The position numbers and the translations under genes are program-made. A stretch of 64,000 nt of DNA from Acidobacteriota bacterium (GTDB taxonomy: Bacteria > Acidobacteriota > Vicinamibacteria > Marinacidobacterales > Marinacidobacteraceae), in assembly GCA_022828085.1 (NCBI GenBank), contig JAJEIY010000002.1, positions 62,001-126,000 on the forward strand. Direction: 5' to 3'. Within the stretch, counting starts at the first letter, position 1. The number at the start of each line of letters is the position of its first letter. The notes below the pieces were generated by a model that saw only the letters and a program-made list of their open reading frames with translations, searched no databases and had not been told where the DNA came from. Of this stretch, positions 8,767 to 16,909 are shown piece by piece.

Positions 8767-10221
8767 TCAACCGCCGCGCCGGCGGAAGGCGAGGGAGCCG
8801 GCAACCGCGACCCCGGCATTCAGCATCGCCCCGAGCAGGCCGGCGTGCACCCCGCCGATCTTCCCGTAGCCGGCGAGGGTGAGACCGGCGGCCAGCAGGG
8901 TCCCGCAGATCACGCCGGCCAGCGCCGCTTTCGCCGAAAGCCGCGGCCAGGTGAGACCGAGCACGAAGACGGGCGCCGCCTGCACCAGCAGTTCCATCTT
9001 GAGTTCCAGGAGACCCCAGAGGCTGATGCGGGGGGTCAGGGCGATGGCGACCAGCACTCCCATGATGGCCAGTGAGAAGCCCTTTCCGATGCGGGTGATG
9101 CGCGCCTCCTCCACCGCTCCACCGCTCCGCCGGCGAAGCACCGGCGCTACGAAGTCCTTCGCCAGCATCGAGGAGAGGGTCAGCAGCACCGAGTCGGCGG
9201 TGGACATGATGGCGGCCACGACTCCCACCACTGTCAGGATGCACATCCAGAACATCCACTCGGACTCGGATGCCCAGCCGCGCAGGAGGGCCGGGAGGAC
9301 CTGGTCGGCAGCGACGCCGCTGAGTCCGCTCAACCGCGGGAGCGCCAGGATGCCGACCAGGAAGACGGGCAGGGTGGTGAGGAAGGGGAGGAAAGCGAGC
9401 ACCGAGAGCGCCTTCCGGAGCGACGCGCCGCTCCGGGCGGCGAAGATGCGCTGGATGGCCTGCGGATAGACGGCGCCCGAGAACCCGATCAGCAGCAGGG
9501 TGCTGGCCCAGGTGGCCTGCGTGACGGCGTCGGGCCGGAACGCCTTGGCCGGCTGGTTGTCGAGGACCCAGGCGGTTGCCTCACCGATGCCTTCTCCCGA
9601 GAACACGGTCGCGGCCAGCAGCCCGCCGAGCCCGATCGCGAGCAGGATCCCCTGGAGGCAGTCGGTCCAGGCGACGGCCCGCAGGCCGCCGAGGAGTTCG
9701 TAGCCGAGGATCGCCGCGGTGAGCACCAGCACCCCGGCGGCGTACGGGATGGCGCCGTCGGAGAGCCCGGCCACCACGTGCCCCATGGCCATCAGCTGCG
9801 CGAGCAGGTAGTTCGCGATGGCCGCCGCCATCACCAGGTTCGTGACCCGGGTGAGTCCGGGATGCCCGAACCGGTGGTCGAGCCAGTCCGCCGGCGTCAC
9901 GAAGCGATGGCGCTCCGAGGAGGCGCGGAGCCGCGGCGCAATCACGAGGTACACGACGACGATGGCCAGCATGAAGCCGACGCTCATCACCCACGGGAAC
10001 CCGACCCGGTACGCCTCGCCGGGATAGCCGACCAGGGTGTTCCCGCTGTACTGGGTGGCGTAGAGGGTGAAGAGGAGCACCACTCCACCGAGTCCGCGTC
10101 CCGCCAGGTAGAAGTCGGCGAGCGATTCCGAGGCGCGGGCGGCGCGCGCCCGGATACCGAGAAAGGCCAGCACCGCGATGTAGGCCGCGAGGGCGGCGAC
10201 GACGGCCGATCCGAAACTCAC
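8767..10221 (-). CDS. Sodium:solute symporter (SSS family)
   Basis: This 484-residue membrane protein has 12-13 helices. SSS-family marks include FYLAGRGLGG near residue 40, LYATQYSGNTLVGYPGEAY near 55-75, a LGGLRAVAWTDCLQ motif near 180 and AAIMSTADSVLLTLSSMLA near 340, the sodium-site region of the family. It starts at a GTG three bases after the stop of the small membrane gene upstream, so the two are cotranscribed. The arrangement of a PanF-like transporter with a small integral partner resembles panF/yhdT. Whether the solute is pantothenate, an amino acid or an organic acid is not clear. Confidence 0.88.
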   Translation of the reverse strand: MSFGSAVVAALAAYIAVLAFLGIRARAARASESLADFYLAGRGLGGVVLLFTLYATQYSGNTLVGYPGEAYRVGFPWVMSVGFMLAIVVVYLVIAPRLRASSERHRFVTPADWLDHRFGHPGLTRVTNLVMAAAIANYLLAQLMAMGHVVAGLSDGAIPYAAGVLVLTAAILGYELLGGLRAVAWTDCLQGILLAIGLGGLLAATVFSGEGIGEATAWVLDNQPAKAFRPDAVTQATWASTLLLIGFSGAVYPQAIQRIFAARSGASLRKALSVLAFLPFLTTLPVFLVGILALPRLSGLSGVAADQVLPALLRGWASESEWMFWMCILTVVGVVAAIMSTADSVLLTLSSMLAKDFVAPVLRRRSGGAVEEARITRIGKGFSLAIMGVLVAIALTPRISLWGLLELKMELLVQAAPVFVLGLTWPRLSAKAALAGVICGTLLAAGLTLAGYGKIGGVHAGLLGAMLNAGVAVAGSLAFRRRGG

Positions 10222-10224
10222 GGG

Positions 10225-10440
10225 TCAGTCTTTCCCGTCGTCCCAGAGCCGGCGCGCGGCGAATGAGACCAGGCAGCTCACCGCGAACGTGCAGGCGAGG
10301 GAGACCACGGCCCAGGAGGGCAGCCCCAGCAAGATGGACGGCCTCTCCTCCCCGAACCACCAGGGGATCGAGAACCCGTAGAGCGCCGCGATGACGACAA
10401 AGAGCCACGGGTGGCTGAGCGGGTCGCGCCGCAGCTTCAT
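10225..10440 (-). CDS. Small membrane protein paired with the symporter
   Basis: A 71-residue protein starting MKLRRDPLSHPW, with two hydrophobic segments (LFVVIAALYGFSIPWWF and LPSWAVVSLACTFAVSCLVSF) and a charged C-terminus. It resembles in layout the small YhdT/DUF997- or DUF3311-type proteins encoded next to sodium symporters, but no family motif is clear enough to name it. The ATG at 10440 was preferred over an upstream in-frame start because TATCGT, a possible -10 box, lies eight bases before it. Its TGA is three bases from the GTG of the symporter, so it is likely translated with it and may be a subunit or assembly factor. Confidence 0.6.
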   Translation of the reverse strand: MKLRRDPLSHPWLFVVIAALYGFSIPWWFGEERPSILLGLPSWAVVSLACTFAVSCLVSFAARRLWDDGKD

Positions 10441-10448
10441 GTGTGCCG

Positions 10449-10454
10449 ACGATA
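10449..10454 (-). promoter_or_regulatory. -10-like box of the symporter unit
   Basis: On the minus strand TATCGT ends eight bases before the ATG at 10440. It fits the TANNNT box seen at similar distance before several other first genes of this window. No good -35 is seen. Confidence 0.3.
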
Positions 10455-10517
10455 CGGCAGTTCGCGGGGGAAACGGAAAAGGCCTGCGGGATACTTTCCG
10501 GGTTTCGGAGGTTCCCC

Positions 10518-11738
10518 ATGACCCATCGCCTGTTGATCGCGCTCGCACTCTTGGCCGGGATCGCGTTTCCCGCAAGCGCCCAGGAACCGGACCTGGCTCT
10601 CGTCGGCGGTTCCGTCCTGGACGTCCGCGAGGGGACCATGTCCCGGGCGAACGTCCTCGTCGGGGACGGGCGGATCCTCTCGGTGGGCCCCGAGACGCCT
10701 CCGGACGGCATCGAGACCCTCGACGTCAGCGGCAAGTTCGTGCTCCCGGGATTCATCGACGCTCATACCCACGCGACCCAGCTCTCGCAGGTGCGGCGGG
10801 CCCTCGAGTCCGGAGCGACGACGCTGCGTAGCGCCAGCGTGGGCTCCTACCGCGACGTCGCCATCGGCCGGATGGTGGCCGCCGGGCACCTGGCGGGTCC
10901 CGATTACCTGGGGGCCGGGGTGTTCGTGACCCCGAACATCCGGGACGCCCGGCTCGCTTCCGAAAGCCTGTTCGGAGTGCCGGACGACATCCGGAACGAA
11001 GCGGACCTGCGGATGCTGGTGCGGGTGAATGCCGAGAACGGGGTCCGGGCGGTCAAGACCCGGGCGACCGAGCGGGCCGGCCTGCCCGACACGGACCCGA
11101 GGAAGCAGGTGTTTTCGGAGGCGCAACTCCGGGCCATCGTGGAAGAGGCCGCCGCGCTGGGCATCCCGGTGCTCTGCCACGCGCACGGCGACGAGGGCGC
11201 CCGCGCGGCGGTGCTCGCCGGGGTCGCCAGCATCGAGCACGGCACCTTCCTGACCAGGGAGACGCTCCGGTTGATGGCGGAACGGGGCACGGCGCTCGTC
11301 CCCACCTACACCACCCTTGTCGACCTCGACGAGCCGGGCGGGGACTACGACCACCCGGTGCTGACCCTGCGGGCCGACTTCATGGTGCCCCGCATGGAGC
11401 AGACGATGCGGATGGCGCAGGAACTCGGCGTTCGGCTGATCACCGGGAGCGACACCAGCTACGGCCCGGAGAGCGTGAGCCGCATCGGGGTGGAAGTCGC
11501 GAACTTCGTGAAGGTCGGGCTCAGCCCCGTCGAAGCGATCCGGGGGGCGACCCTCTACAGCGCGGAACTGCTCGGGATCGCCGAGGAAACGGGCGTCATC
11601 GAGCCGGGGAAGGAAGCCGACCTGATCGTGGTCGTGGAGGACCCCCTGGAGAACATCGCCGCGATCCAGGACGTGGTGGCGGTGGTCTCGAACGGCCGCC
11701 TGGCGGTGAACCGGCTTCCCTTCGAGGTCGTCGAATAG
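10518..11738 (+). CDS. Exported metal-dependent amidohydrolase, copy 1
   Basis: 406 residues with a cleavable signal peptide (MTHRLLIALALLAGIAFPASA) and an amidohydrolase/imidazolonepropionase-like barrel. Metal-site motifs are FIDAHTHA (His83, His85), PVLCHAHGDEGAR, SIEHGTFL and the late aspartate in TGSDTSYGPE. The ATG at 10518 has GGAGG six bases upstream. The family covers exported Xaa-Pro dipeptidases and related cyclic-amide hydrolases; the substrate is not decided. A second gene at 11996-13207 is a close paralogue, about four of five residues identical by eye, including an identical C-terminal 18 residues. The pair arose by a segmental duplication that also included the neighbouring cyclophilin. 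Confidence 0.88.
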   Translation: MTHRLLIALALLAGIAFPASAQEPDLALVGGSVLDVREGTMSRANVLVGDGRILSVGPETPPDGIETLDVSGKFVLPGFIDAHTHATQLSQVRRALESGATTLRSASVGSYRDVAIGRMVAAGHLAGPDYLGAGVFVTPNIRDARLASESLFGVPDDIRNEADLRMLVRVNAENGVRAVKTRATERAGLPDTDPRKQVFSEAQLRAIVEEAAALGIPVLCHAHGDEGARAAVLAGVASIEHGTFLTRETLRLMAERGTALVPTYTTLVDLDEPGGDYDHPVLTLRADFMVPRMEQTMRMAQELGVRLITGSDTSYGPESVSRIGVEVANFVKVGLSPVEAIRGATLYSAELLGIAEETGVIEPGKEADLIVVVEDPLENIAAIQDVVAVVSNGRLAVNRLPFEVVE

Positions 11739-11770
11739 CGGCGGGTCCGGGGTCCCGGCCGACCCCTCCC

Positions 11771-11890
11771 TCACTCCTTCCGGTACGCCCCCCGATCCGC
11801 AACGGCGGCCGAGGTGTCGCGCTTGTAGTGCCCGCCGTCCACGTGGCGGTGGAGGTTTCCGGCGGTGACCGGGGCCCGGGCGCGGGGGGC
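11771..11890 (-). pseudogene. Relic of a duplicated cyclophilin gene
   Basis: On the minus strand the frame reads APVTAGNLHRHVDGGHYKRDT followed after a few residues by VADRGAYRKE and a stop. The intact cyclophilin at 13236-13889 has APVTASNFLRYLDGGQYDGGT and ends VRIGRAYRKE. The relic keeps a piece near the N-terminal half and the extreme C-terminus in one frame, but about 117 codons that separate these pieces in the intact gene are missing, including the peptidyl-prolyl isomerase core. It lies at the same place relative to amidohydrolase copy 1 as the intact gene lies relative to copy 2, immediately 3' and convergent. Confidence 0.75.
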
Positions 11891-11995
11891 CGACCGGCGC
11901 CGTGCCGCGGATCCACGATGGACCGGACCGAGGTCCCCGAGCCCGCCGGCGTTCAGAGGTCGCTGATACCGTGCGGGCCCCGGAGGTTCCTGCGA

Positions 11996-13207
11996 GTGCG
12001 TCTCATCCTTTCCTCCCTGTCGCTGGTTCTGGCGCTTCCCGCCGCTGCCCAAGAGACCGACCTGGCGTTGGTCGGGGGCACGGTCCTCGACGTCCGCGCC
12101 GGGACCATGTCTCGGGCGAACGTGCTGATCGGCGATGGCCGGATCCTGGCGGTCGGTCCCGGGACGCCGCCGGCGGGCATCGAGACGCTGGACGTGAGCG
12201 GCAGGTTCGTGCTGCCGGGATTCATCGACGCCCACACGCACGCGAGCCAGCTCTCCGAGGTGCGGCGCGCGCTGGAGTCCGGGGCGACCACGCTGCGGAG
12301 CGCCAGCGTGGGGTCGTACCGGCACGTGGCCATCGGCCGGATGGTGACCGCCGGGCACCTCGCCGGCCCCGACTACCTGGGGTCCGGCGTGCTGGTGTCA
12401 CGCGGTCTCGGCGAAGCCCGGCTCGCCTCGGAGAGCTTCTTCGGGATGCCGGCCGTCATCAGCGGTGACGAGGACCTCCAGTTGCTGGTGCGGGTGAACG
12501 CCGAAAACGGCGTGCGGACGATCAAGACCGCGGCCACCGGGCGGGCGGGCCTCCCCAACACGGATCCCCGCCAGCAGATCGCCACCGAAGCGCAGCTCCG
12601 GGCGATCGTCGAGGAGGCGGCCGCCCACGGCCTTCCGGTCATGTGTCACGCGCATGGCGACGAGGGCGCCCGCGCCGCGGTCCTGGCCGGTGTGGCCAGC
12701 ATCGAACACGGCACCTTCCTGAGCCGGGAGACGCTCGAGTTGATGGCGGAGCGCGGCACGGTGCTCGTTCCCACCTATACCACTGTCGTGGATCTCGACG
12801 AGCCCGGGGGGGACTTCGATCACCCGTTGCTGGACGTTCGCGCCGATTTCATGAAGCCGCGGTTGGAGCGGACGATTCGGATGGCGCACGAAGTCGGTGT
12901 GCGGGTGGTCGCCGGGAGCGATACGCCGTATGGCCCGGCGAGCGTGAGCCGGGTGGGCGTCGAGGTCGCCAACTTCGTGAAGATCGGGCTCAGCCCGGTC
13001 GAGGCCATCCGGGGAGCCACCCTCTACGCCGCGGAATTGCTCGGGATTGCGGAGGACACCGGAGTCATCGAGCCCGGCAAGGAAGCCGACCTCATCGTGT
13101 TGGCGCAGGATCCGCTCGAGCACATCGCCGCGATCCAGGACGTGTTGGCGGTGGTTTCGAACGGCCGCCTGGCGGTGAACCGGCTCCCCTTCGAGGTCGT
13201 CGAATAG
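11996..13207 (+). CDS. Exported metal-dependent amidohydrolase, copy 2
   Basis: A 403-residue paralogue of the gene at 10518, with the same architecture: signal peptide ending LALPAAAQ, the FIDAHTHA metal motif, MCHAHGDEGAR, SIEHGTFL and AGSDTPYGPA. The GTG at 11996 was chosen because GGAGG lies nine bases upstream and the hydrophobic signal follows at once; the frame is open much further upstream, but that part overlaps the cyclophilin relic. Differences from copy 1 include GSDTPYG instead of GSDTSYG and HGLPVM instead of LGIPVL. All metal ligands are kept, so it should be active. Divergence in the barrel loops may reflect a changed substrate range. Confidence 0.88.
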   Translation: MRLILSSLSLVLALPAAAQETDLALVGGTVLDVRAGTMSRANVLIGDGRILAVGPGTPPAGIETLDVSGRFVLPGFIDAHTHASQLSEVRRALESGATTLRSASVGSYRHVAIGRMVTAGHLAGPDYLGSGVLVSRGLGEARLASESFFGMPAVISGDEDLQLLVRVNAENGVRTIKTAATGRAGLPNTDPRQQIATEAQLRAIVEEAAAHGLPVMCHAHGDEGARAAVLAGVASIEHGTFLSRETLELMAERGTVLVPTYTTVVDLDEPGGDFDHPLLDVRADFMKPRLERTIRMAHEVGVRVVAGSDTPYGPASVSRVGVEVANFVKIGLSPVEAIRGATLYAAELLGIAEDTGVIEPGKEADLIVLAQDPLEHIAAIQDVLAVVSNGRLAVNRLPFEVVE

Positions 13208-13235
13208 CGGCGGGTCTCGAGTTCCGGCGGACCCC

Positions 13236-13889
13236 TCACTCCTTCCGGTACGCCCTCCCGATCCGCACCGGCGGCGTCAACCGCTGGGCCTCGTACGGCG
13301 CCGCGTGAATCGCCCGCACGACCTCCATACCCTCGACCACCCTGCCGAACGCGGCGAACCCCTGTCCGTCAGGGTTCCGCATGCCTCCGAAATCGAGCGA
13401 CGGCTGGTCCCCGATGCAGATGAAGAAGCTGTCGGTGGCGGTGTCCGGGCCGGTCCGCCCCATCGAGACGGCGCCGTCCACGTGCATGAGTCCGGTCTCG
13501 CTGGTCCGCTCCAGCGCGATCGCGGGGAAGCTCTCCGCCTCCGCATCGGGATTTCGGCCGCCCTGGATGACCGCGATCCGGATGGAGTCGTCGGGCTGGT
13601 TCCCGGCATGCACCGTGCGGAAGAACGTGCCGCCGTCGTACTGCCCGCCGTCCAGGTAGCGGAGGAAGTTGCTGGCCGTCACGGGAGCCCGGCTCACGTC
13701 GATCTCCAGTTCGAAGGCGCCCATTTCGGTTTCGAGGACGACCCGGACGGGATCGTCGGATGGTGGCTCGGCGACCGCGACCCCGCCGGCCCCGAACGCC
13801 AGGGGGAGCAGGAGAGCGGCGATCGTCCGTTGCGTGGTGGTGCGAACGGATCTCGGTCGAAGTGTCCGCGCCGCATGAGATCTCCGCAT
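13236..13889 (-). CDS. Exported cyclophilin-type peptidyl-prolyl isomerase
   Basis: 217 residues. A long positively charged n-region and a hydrophobic segment ending GVAVAEPP indicate export to the periplasm. The mature domain has cyclophilin features: VVLETEMGAFELEID, APVTASNFLRYLDGG, VIQGGRNP, the GAVSMGRT region where canonical cyclophilins have MANAG or similar, SFFICIGDQPSLDF, and the final FGRVVEGMEVV. It should catalyse proline isomerisation in secreted proteins. ATG 13889 follows GGGAG closely; a longer in-frame start exists 13 codons upstream. It is convergent with amidohydrolase copy 2 and has a degraded copy behind copy 1. Confidence 0.88.
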   Translation of the reverse strand: MRRSHAARTLRPRSVRTTTQRTIAALLLPLAFGAGGVAVAEPPSDDPVRVVLETEMGAFELEIDVSRAPVTASNFLRYLDGGQYDGGTFFRTVHAGNQPDDSIRIAVIQGGRNPDAEAESFPAIALERTSETGLMHVDGAVSMGRTGPDTATDSFFICIGDQPSLDFGGMRNPDGQGFAAFGRVVEGMEVVRAIHAAPYEAQRLTPPVRIGRAYRKE

Positions 13890-13995
13890 CGGTCTCCCGT
13901 CCCTTGCCGGTGCGACCGGCGGGCCCAAGAGTAGCGGTCTTGCCGCCCGCTCGCCGGCTGCTTGTCCCGGCGCGAGTACCGGACATCCTGATTGA

Positions 13996-14024
13996 TCGAT
14001 ATACGGGTCGTATTACGGTATAAT
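13996..14024 (+). promoter_or_regulatory. Promoter with possible operator for the HipBA pair
   Basis: TATAAT at 14019-14024 is a perfect -10 box in a markedly AT-rich island, 31 bases before the hipB ATG. TCGATA at 13996-14001 sits 17 bases upstream as a partial -35. Arms TATAC (14000-14004) and GTATA (14018-14022) form an inverted repeat across the promoter. This would suit autorepression by the XRE-type antitoxin, as in known hipBA systems. Confidence 0.5.
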
Positions 14025-14054
14025 GAAGCACATATCGGTCGTTTCGAGATCACC

Positions 14055-14390
14055 ATGCCGAGTCCGCCACCTTCCCACTCCCGTCTCTCCCGGGAAGCGC
14101 TCAGCTTGTTGGGCAAGCGGATCCGACTGGCCCGCAAGGAACGTCGGATGTCCGAGAAGGACCTGGCCGCCCGCGTCGGCATCGCGCGGAGCACGCTGCA
14201 GCGGATCGAGAGCGGTGATCCCATGGTCGCGATCGGCCGGGTGTTCGAAGCCGCGGTCATCACCGGGGTGGACCTGTTCGTACCCGAGGCGACCTCGCTG
14301 GCGGCCGAAATCCGGAGCACGGAGGAACGACTGGCCCTGATGCCGGCTTCCGTCCGCGCCAGCCGGCGGGCGGTGCGCGATGACTTCTGA
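14055..14390 (+). CDS. XRE-family regulator, HipB-like antitoxin
   Basis: 111 residues with a helix-turn-helix of the Cro/C1 type: LGKRIRLARKERRMSEKDLA, RVGIARSTLQRIESGDP. The C-terminal part has no catalytic features. It overlaps the HipA-like kinase gene by 11 bases, the classical layout of a hipBA toxin-antitoxin operon, so it likely binds the kinase and represses the shared promoter. ATG 14055 was chosen over an earlier in-frame start because the earlier codons overlap the strong promoter box. The pair is less GC-rich at its 5' end than its neighbours, fitting the mobile behaviour of such modules. Confidence 0.8.
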   Translation: MPSPPPSHSRLSREALSLLGKRIRLARKERRMSEKDLAARVGIARSTLQRIESGDPMVAIGRVFEAAVITGVDLFVPEATSLAAEIRSTEERLALMPASVRASRRAVRDDF

Positions 14391-15672
14391 CGGCTCGCGG
14401 CCGAGCGAGGCCTTCGTCTGGATCTGGTTGGCCGGGGGGACCGCACCCGTGGTCGCGGGACGGCTCGAGGCCGAGAGGGACCGGTTCGTCTTCACGTACG
14501 GACGCTCCTATCTCGCCAGGGAGGATGCGGTTCCCCTTCACTTGCCCGAACTGCCGCTCCGGAGCGGGGTCATCGAACCGGAGCCGCCCCTCCCCGTCGC
14601 GAACGCCCTGCGCGATGCGTCTCCCGACGCGTGGGGACGCCGGGTCATCACCCATCGCCTTGCCGGGAGCGCCGACCGGGGGCCGGCGCCCGATCTCGAC
14701 GAACTGACCTTCATGTTGCGATCGGGGTCGGATCGGATCGGCGCGCTCGATTTCCAACCGTCACCCTCGGCGTACGTTGCCCGCGAAACGCCGGACGCGA
14801 CGCTCGCTGACCTGCTCACGGCGGCAGAGTGTGTGGACCGGGGCCAGGACCTGCCCCCTCAATTGGCGGACGCGCTGCAGCACGGCTCATCCATCGGAGG
14901 AGCGCGTCCCAAGGCGCTCCTTCAGGATGGCGACCGGAAGTACGTGGCCAAGTTCCCCTCGTCCACCGAACCCTTCAGCGCCGTCAAGGCGGAGTTCGTC
15001 GCCATGCGGCTCGCCCGGTTGGCCGGCCTGAATGTCGCGCCGGTGACTCTGACCCGGACACTTGGCAAAGACGTCCTGCTCGTCGAGCGCTTCGATCGGG
15101 AGCTGACCGGCCGGGGCTGGGCCCGGCGCTCTGTTGTCTCCGCCCTCACCCTGCTGGGACTCGACGAGCGGCTGGCCGCCCATGCCTCCTACGAAGAGTT
15201 GGCCGACATCGTCCGGGCGCGGTTCACCGAGCCCCTGGAAACCCTGCGGGAACTCTTCGCCCGGATGACCTTCAACGTTCTGGTGGGGAACACCGACGAC
15301 CACGCGCGGAACCACGCGGCTTTCTGGGACGGTGCGTGGCACACGCTCACGCCGGCGTACGACATCTGCCCGCGGTCGAGAACGGGCCGGGAGGCATCGC
15401 AAGCCATGCGGATCCATGGAAACGGACGGAGGAGCCAGCTCTTGCTCTGTCTGGAGGCAGCGCCCCGGTTTCGCCTTCCCGAACCGGAGGCCTTCGCGAT
15501 GATGACGCACCAGGTCAATACGATCCGGGACCACTGGGACGGCCTCTGTCGGGAGGCGAGCCTCGGCCCCGCCGAGCGGCGACTCCTCTGGCGCCGCCAG
15601 TTTCTGAACGATCTGGCCTTCGAGGGGCTGGAAGAGCGATTCCAAGCCGTCGGGGGCCTGCCCGTTTTCTAG
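14380..15672 (+). CDS. hipA: HipA-like serine/threonine kinase toxin
   Basis: 430 residues. The HipA N-terminal subdomain is followed by the kinase fold. Visible motifs are [10 protein letters not shown] near residue 170 (the glycine-rich loop seen in HipA), KYVAKFPSS (ATP-anchoring Lys191), [15 protein letters not shown] (catalytic region, Asp306/Asp307) and AYDICP (metal-binding Asp328). All residues expected for an active kinase are present. In E. coli HipA phosphorylates glutamyl-tRNA synthetase, while related kinases target other proteins; the target here is unknown. Translation is coupled to the upstream antitoxin by overlap. Confidence 0.88.
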   Translation: MTSDGSRPSEAFVWIWLAGGTAPVVAGRLEAERDRFVFTYGRSYLAREDAVPLHLPELPLRSGVIEPEPPLPVANALRDASPDAWGRRVITHRLAGSADRGPAPDLDELTFMLRSGSDRIGALDFQPSPSAYVARETPDATLADLLTAAECVDRGQDLPPQLADALQHGSSIGGARPKALLQDGDRKYVAKFPSSTEPFSAVKAEFVAMRLARLAGLNVAPVTLTRTLGKDVLLVERFDRELTGRGWARRSVVSALTLLGLDERLAAHASYEELADIVRARFTEPLETLRELFARMTFNVLVGNTDDHARNHAAFWDGAWHTLTPAYDICPRSRTGREASQAMRIHGNGRRSQLLLCLEAAPRFRLPEPEAFAMMTHQVNTIRDHWDGLCREASLGPAERRLLWRRQFLNDLAFEGLEERFQAVGGLPVF

Positions 15673-15705
15673 CGTTCCCGAAGGAGTTCCATCACTTGCC
15701 GCAAG

Positions 15706-15711
15706 TAGAAT
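15706..15711 (+). promoter_or_regulatory. -10-like box for the acyl-CoA dehydrogenase
   Basis: TAGAAT sits in a locally AT-rich gap after hipA and ends eight bases before the in-frame TTG at 15720, the same spacing as at several other genes in the window. Confidence 0.4.
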
Positions 15712-15719
15712 CGGGGCTG

Positions 15720-16886
15720 TTGACACAGCCTTCCGTTGCCATCGGGGATACCGATACACAAGCTGAGATTCGCCGGGCCGTCCGCGAGTTCGCGGCCACC
15801 GAGATCCTGCCGCACGCCTCGCGCTGGGATGAGGAAGAGTCGTTTCCCGGCGAAACCGTCCGGAAACTCGGCGAGCTGGGTTTCCTGGGCCCCATCTTCC
15901 CCGAGAAGTACGGCGGCGCCGGTTTCAACTACACCGAGTACGCGGTGCTGGTCGAAGAGCTGGCCCGTGCCGACGCCTCGGTGGCGATCACCGTGGCGGC
16001 GCATGTGTCCCTCGCCGCGAATCACATCTACGAGCAGGGGACCGAAGCGCAAAAGGCCCGGTACCTCGTTCCGCTTGCTACCGGTGAAGCTCTGGGAGCC
16101 TGGAGCCTCACGGAGCCGGAGGCCGGCAGCGATGCGGGCGGAACCCGCACCACCGCGGTCCGGGACGGCGACGACTGGGTCCTGAACGGGAGCAAGACCT
16201 TCACGACCAACGGTTCGCAGGCGGACATCGCCATCTGCATGGCTTCCAGCGATCCGGACCTCAGGACCCACGGGATCTCCGCCTTCATCGTGGAGCGCGG
16301 GACTCCCGGATTCCGCGCCGGCCGGAAGGAAAAGAAGCTCGGGCACCGCGCGTCGGACACCTCCGAAATGGTCTTCGAGGACTGTCGGGTACCCGACGAG
16401 AACCGGCTGGGGCCGGCGGGTACGGGGTTTCAGGCGGCGATGAAGGTGCTCGACGGGGGCCGGATCAGCATCGCGGCGCTTTCGCTCGGCATCGCGCGGG
16501 CCGCGCTGGAATGCGCCGTCGCCTACGCGCGGGAGCGGCGCCAATTCGACCGGCCGATCACCGACTTCCAGGGAGTGCGGTTCCCGCTCGCGGACTCCAG
16601 CCTGGAGATCGAGGCCTCACACCTCCTGATCCAACGGGCGGCTGCGCTCAAGGACTCCGGCGCGACGACGAAGAGCGAATCGGCGATGGCCAAGTTGCAT
16701 GCCAGCGAAACCGCGGTCCGGGTGACGAACCGCGCCGTGCAGGTGCTGGGGGGTTACGGATACATCCGGGACTACCCGGCCGAGCGTTACCTCCGGGACG
16801 CGAAGCTCATGACCATCGGGGAGGGGACCTCCGAGATACAGCGGCTGCTCATCGCCCGTCCCCTGCTCGGCCGGGTCGGCGCCTGA
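15720..16886 (+). CDS. Acyl-CoA dehydrogenase
   Basis: 388 residues, normal for the flavin-dependent acyl-CoA dehydrogenase family. Motifs in order: [37 protein letters not shown] (FAD/substrate site), [62 protein letters not shown] and [15 protein letters not shown]. The active-site base region aligns with short-chain enzymes of the isovaleryl/butyryl type. The start is uncertain. TTG 15720 lies eight bases after a TAGAAT box; TTG 15696 has AAGGAG nine bases upstream and would add eight residues with poor codon use. Electrons would pass through ETF to the ETF:quinone oxidoreductase encoded at 24.9 kb. Confidence 0.92.
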   Translation: MTQPSVAIGDTDTQAEIRRAVREFAATEILPHASRWDEEESFPGETVRKLGELGFLGPIFPEKYGGAGFNYTEYAVLVEELARADASVAITVAAHVSLAANHIYEQGTEAQKARYLVPLATGEALGAWSLTEPEAGSDAGGTRTTAVRDGDDWVLNGSKTFTTNGSQADIAICMASSDPDLRTHGISAFIVERGTPGFRAGRKEKKLGHRASDTSEMVFEDCRVPDENRLGPAGTGFQAAMKVLDGGRISIAALSLGIARAALECAVAYARERRQFDRPITDFQGVRFPLADSSLEIEASHLLIQRAAALKDSGATTKSESAMAKLHASETAVRVTNRAVQVLGGYGYIRDYPAERYLRDAKLMTIGEGTSEIQRLLIARPLLGRVGA

Positions 16887-16909
16887 CCTTGCCCGGCGGG
16901 GGGGCTGCC

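Noticed and set aside
14829..15695. N-terminal extension of the acyl-CoA dehydrogenase frame through the hipA gene
   Set aside because: It lies antiphase within hipA, has shadow composition, and the dehydrogenase domain starts after 15720.
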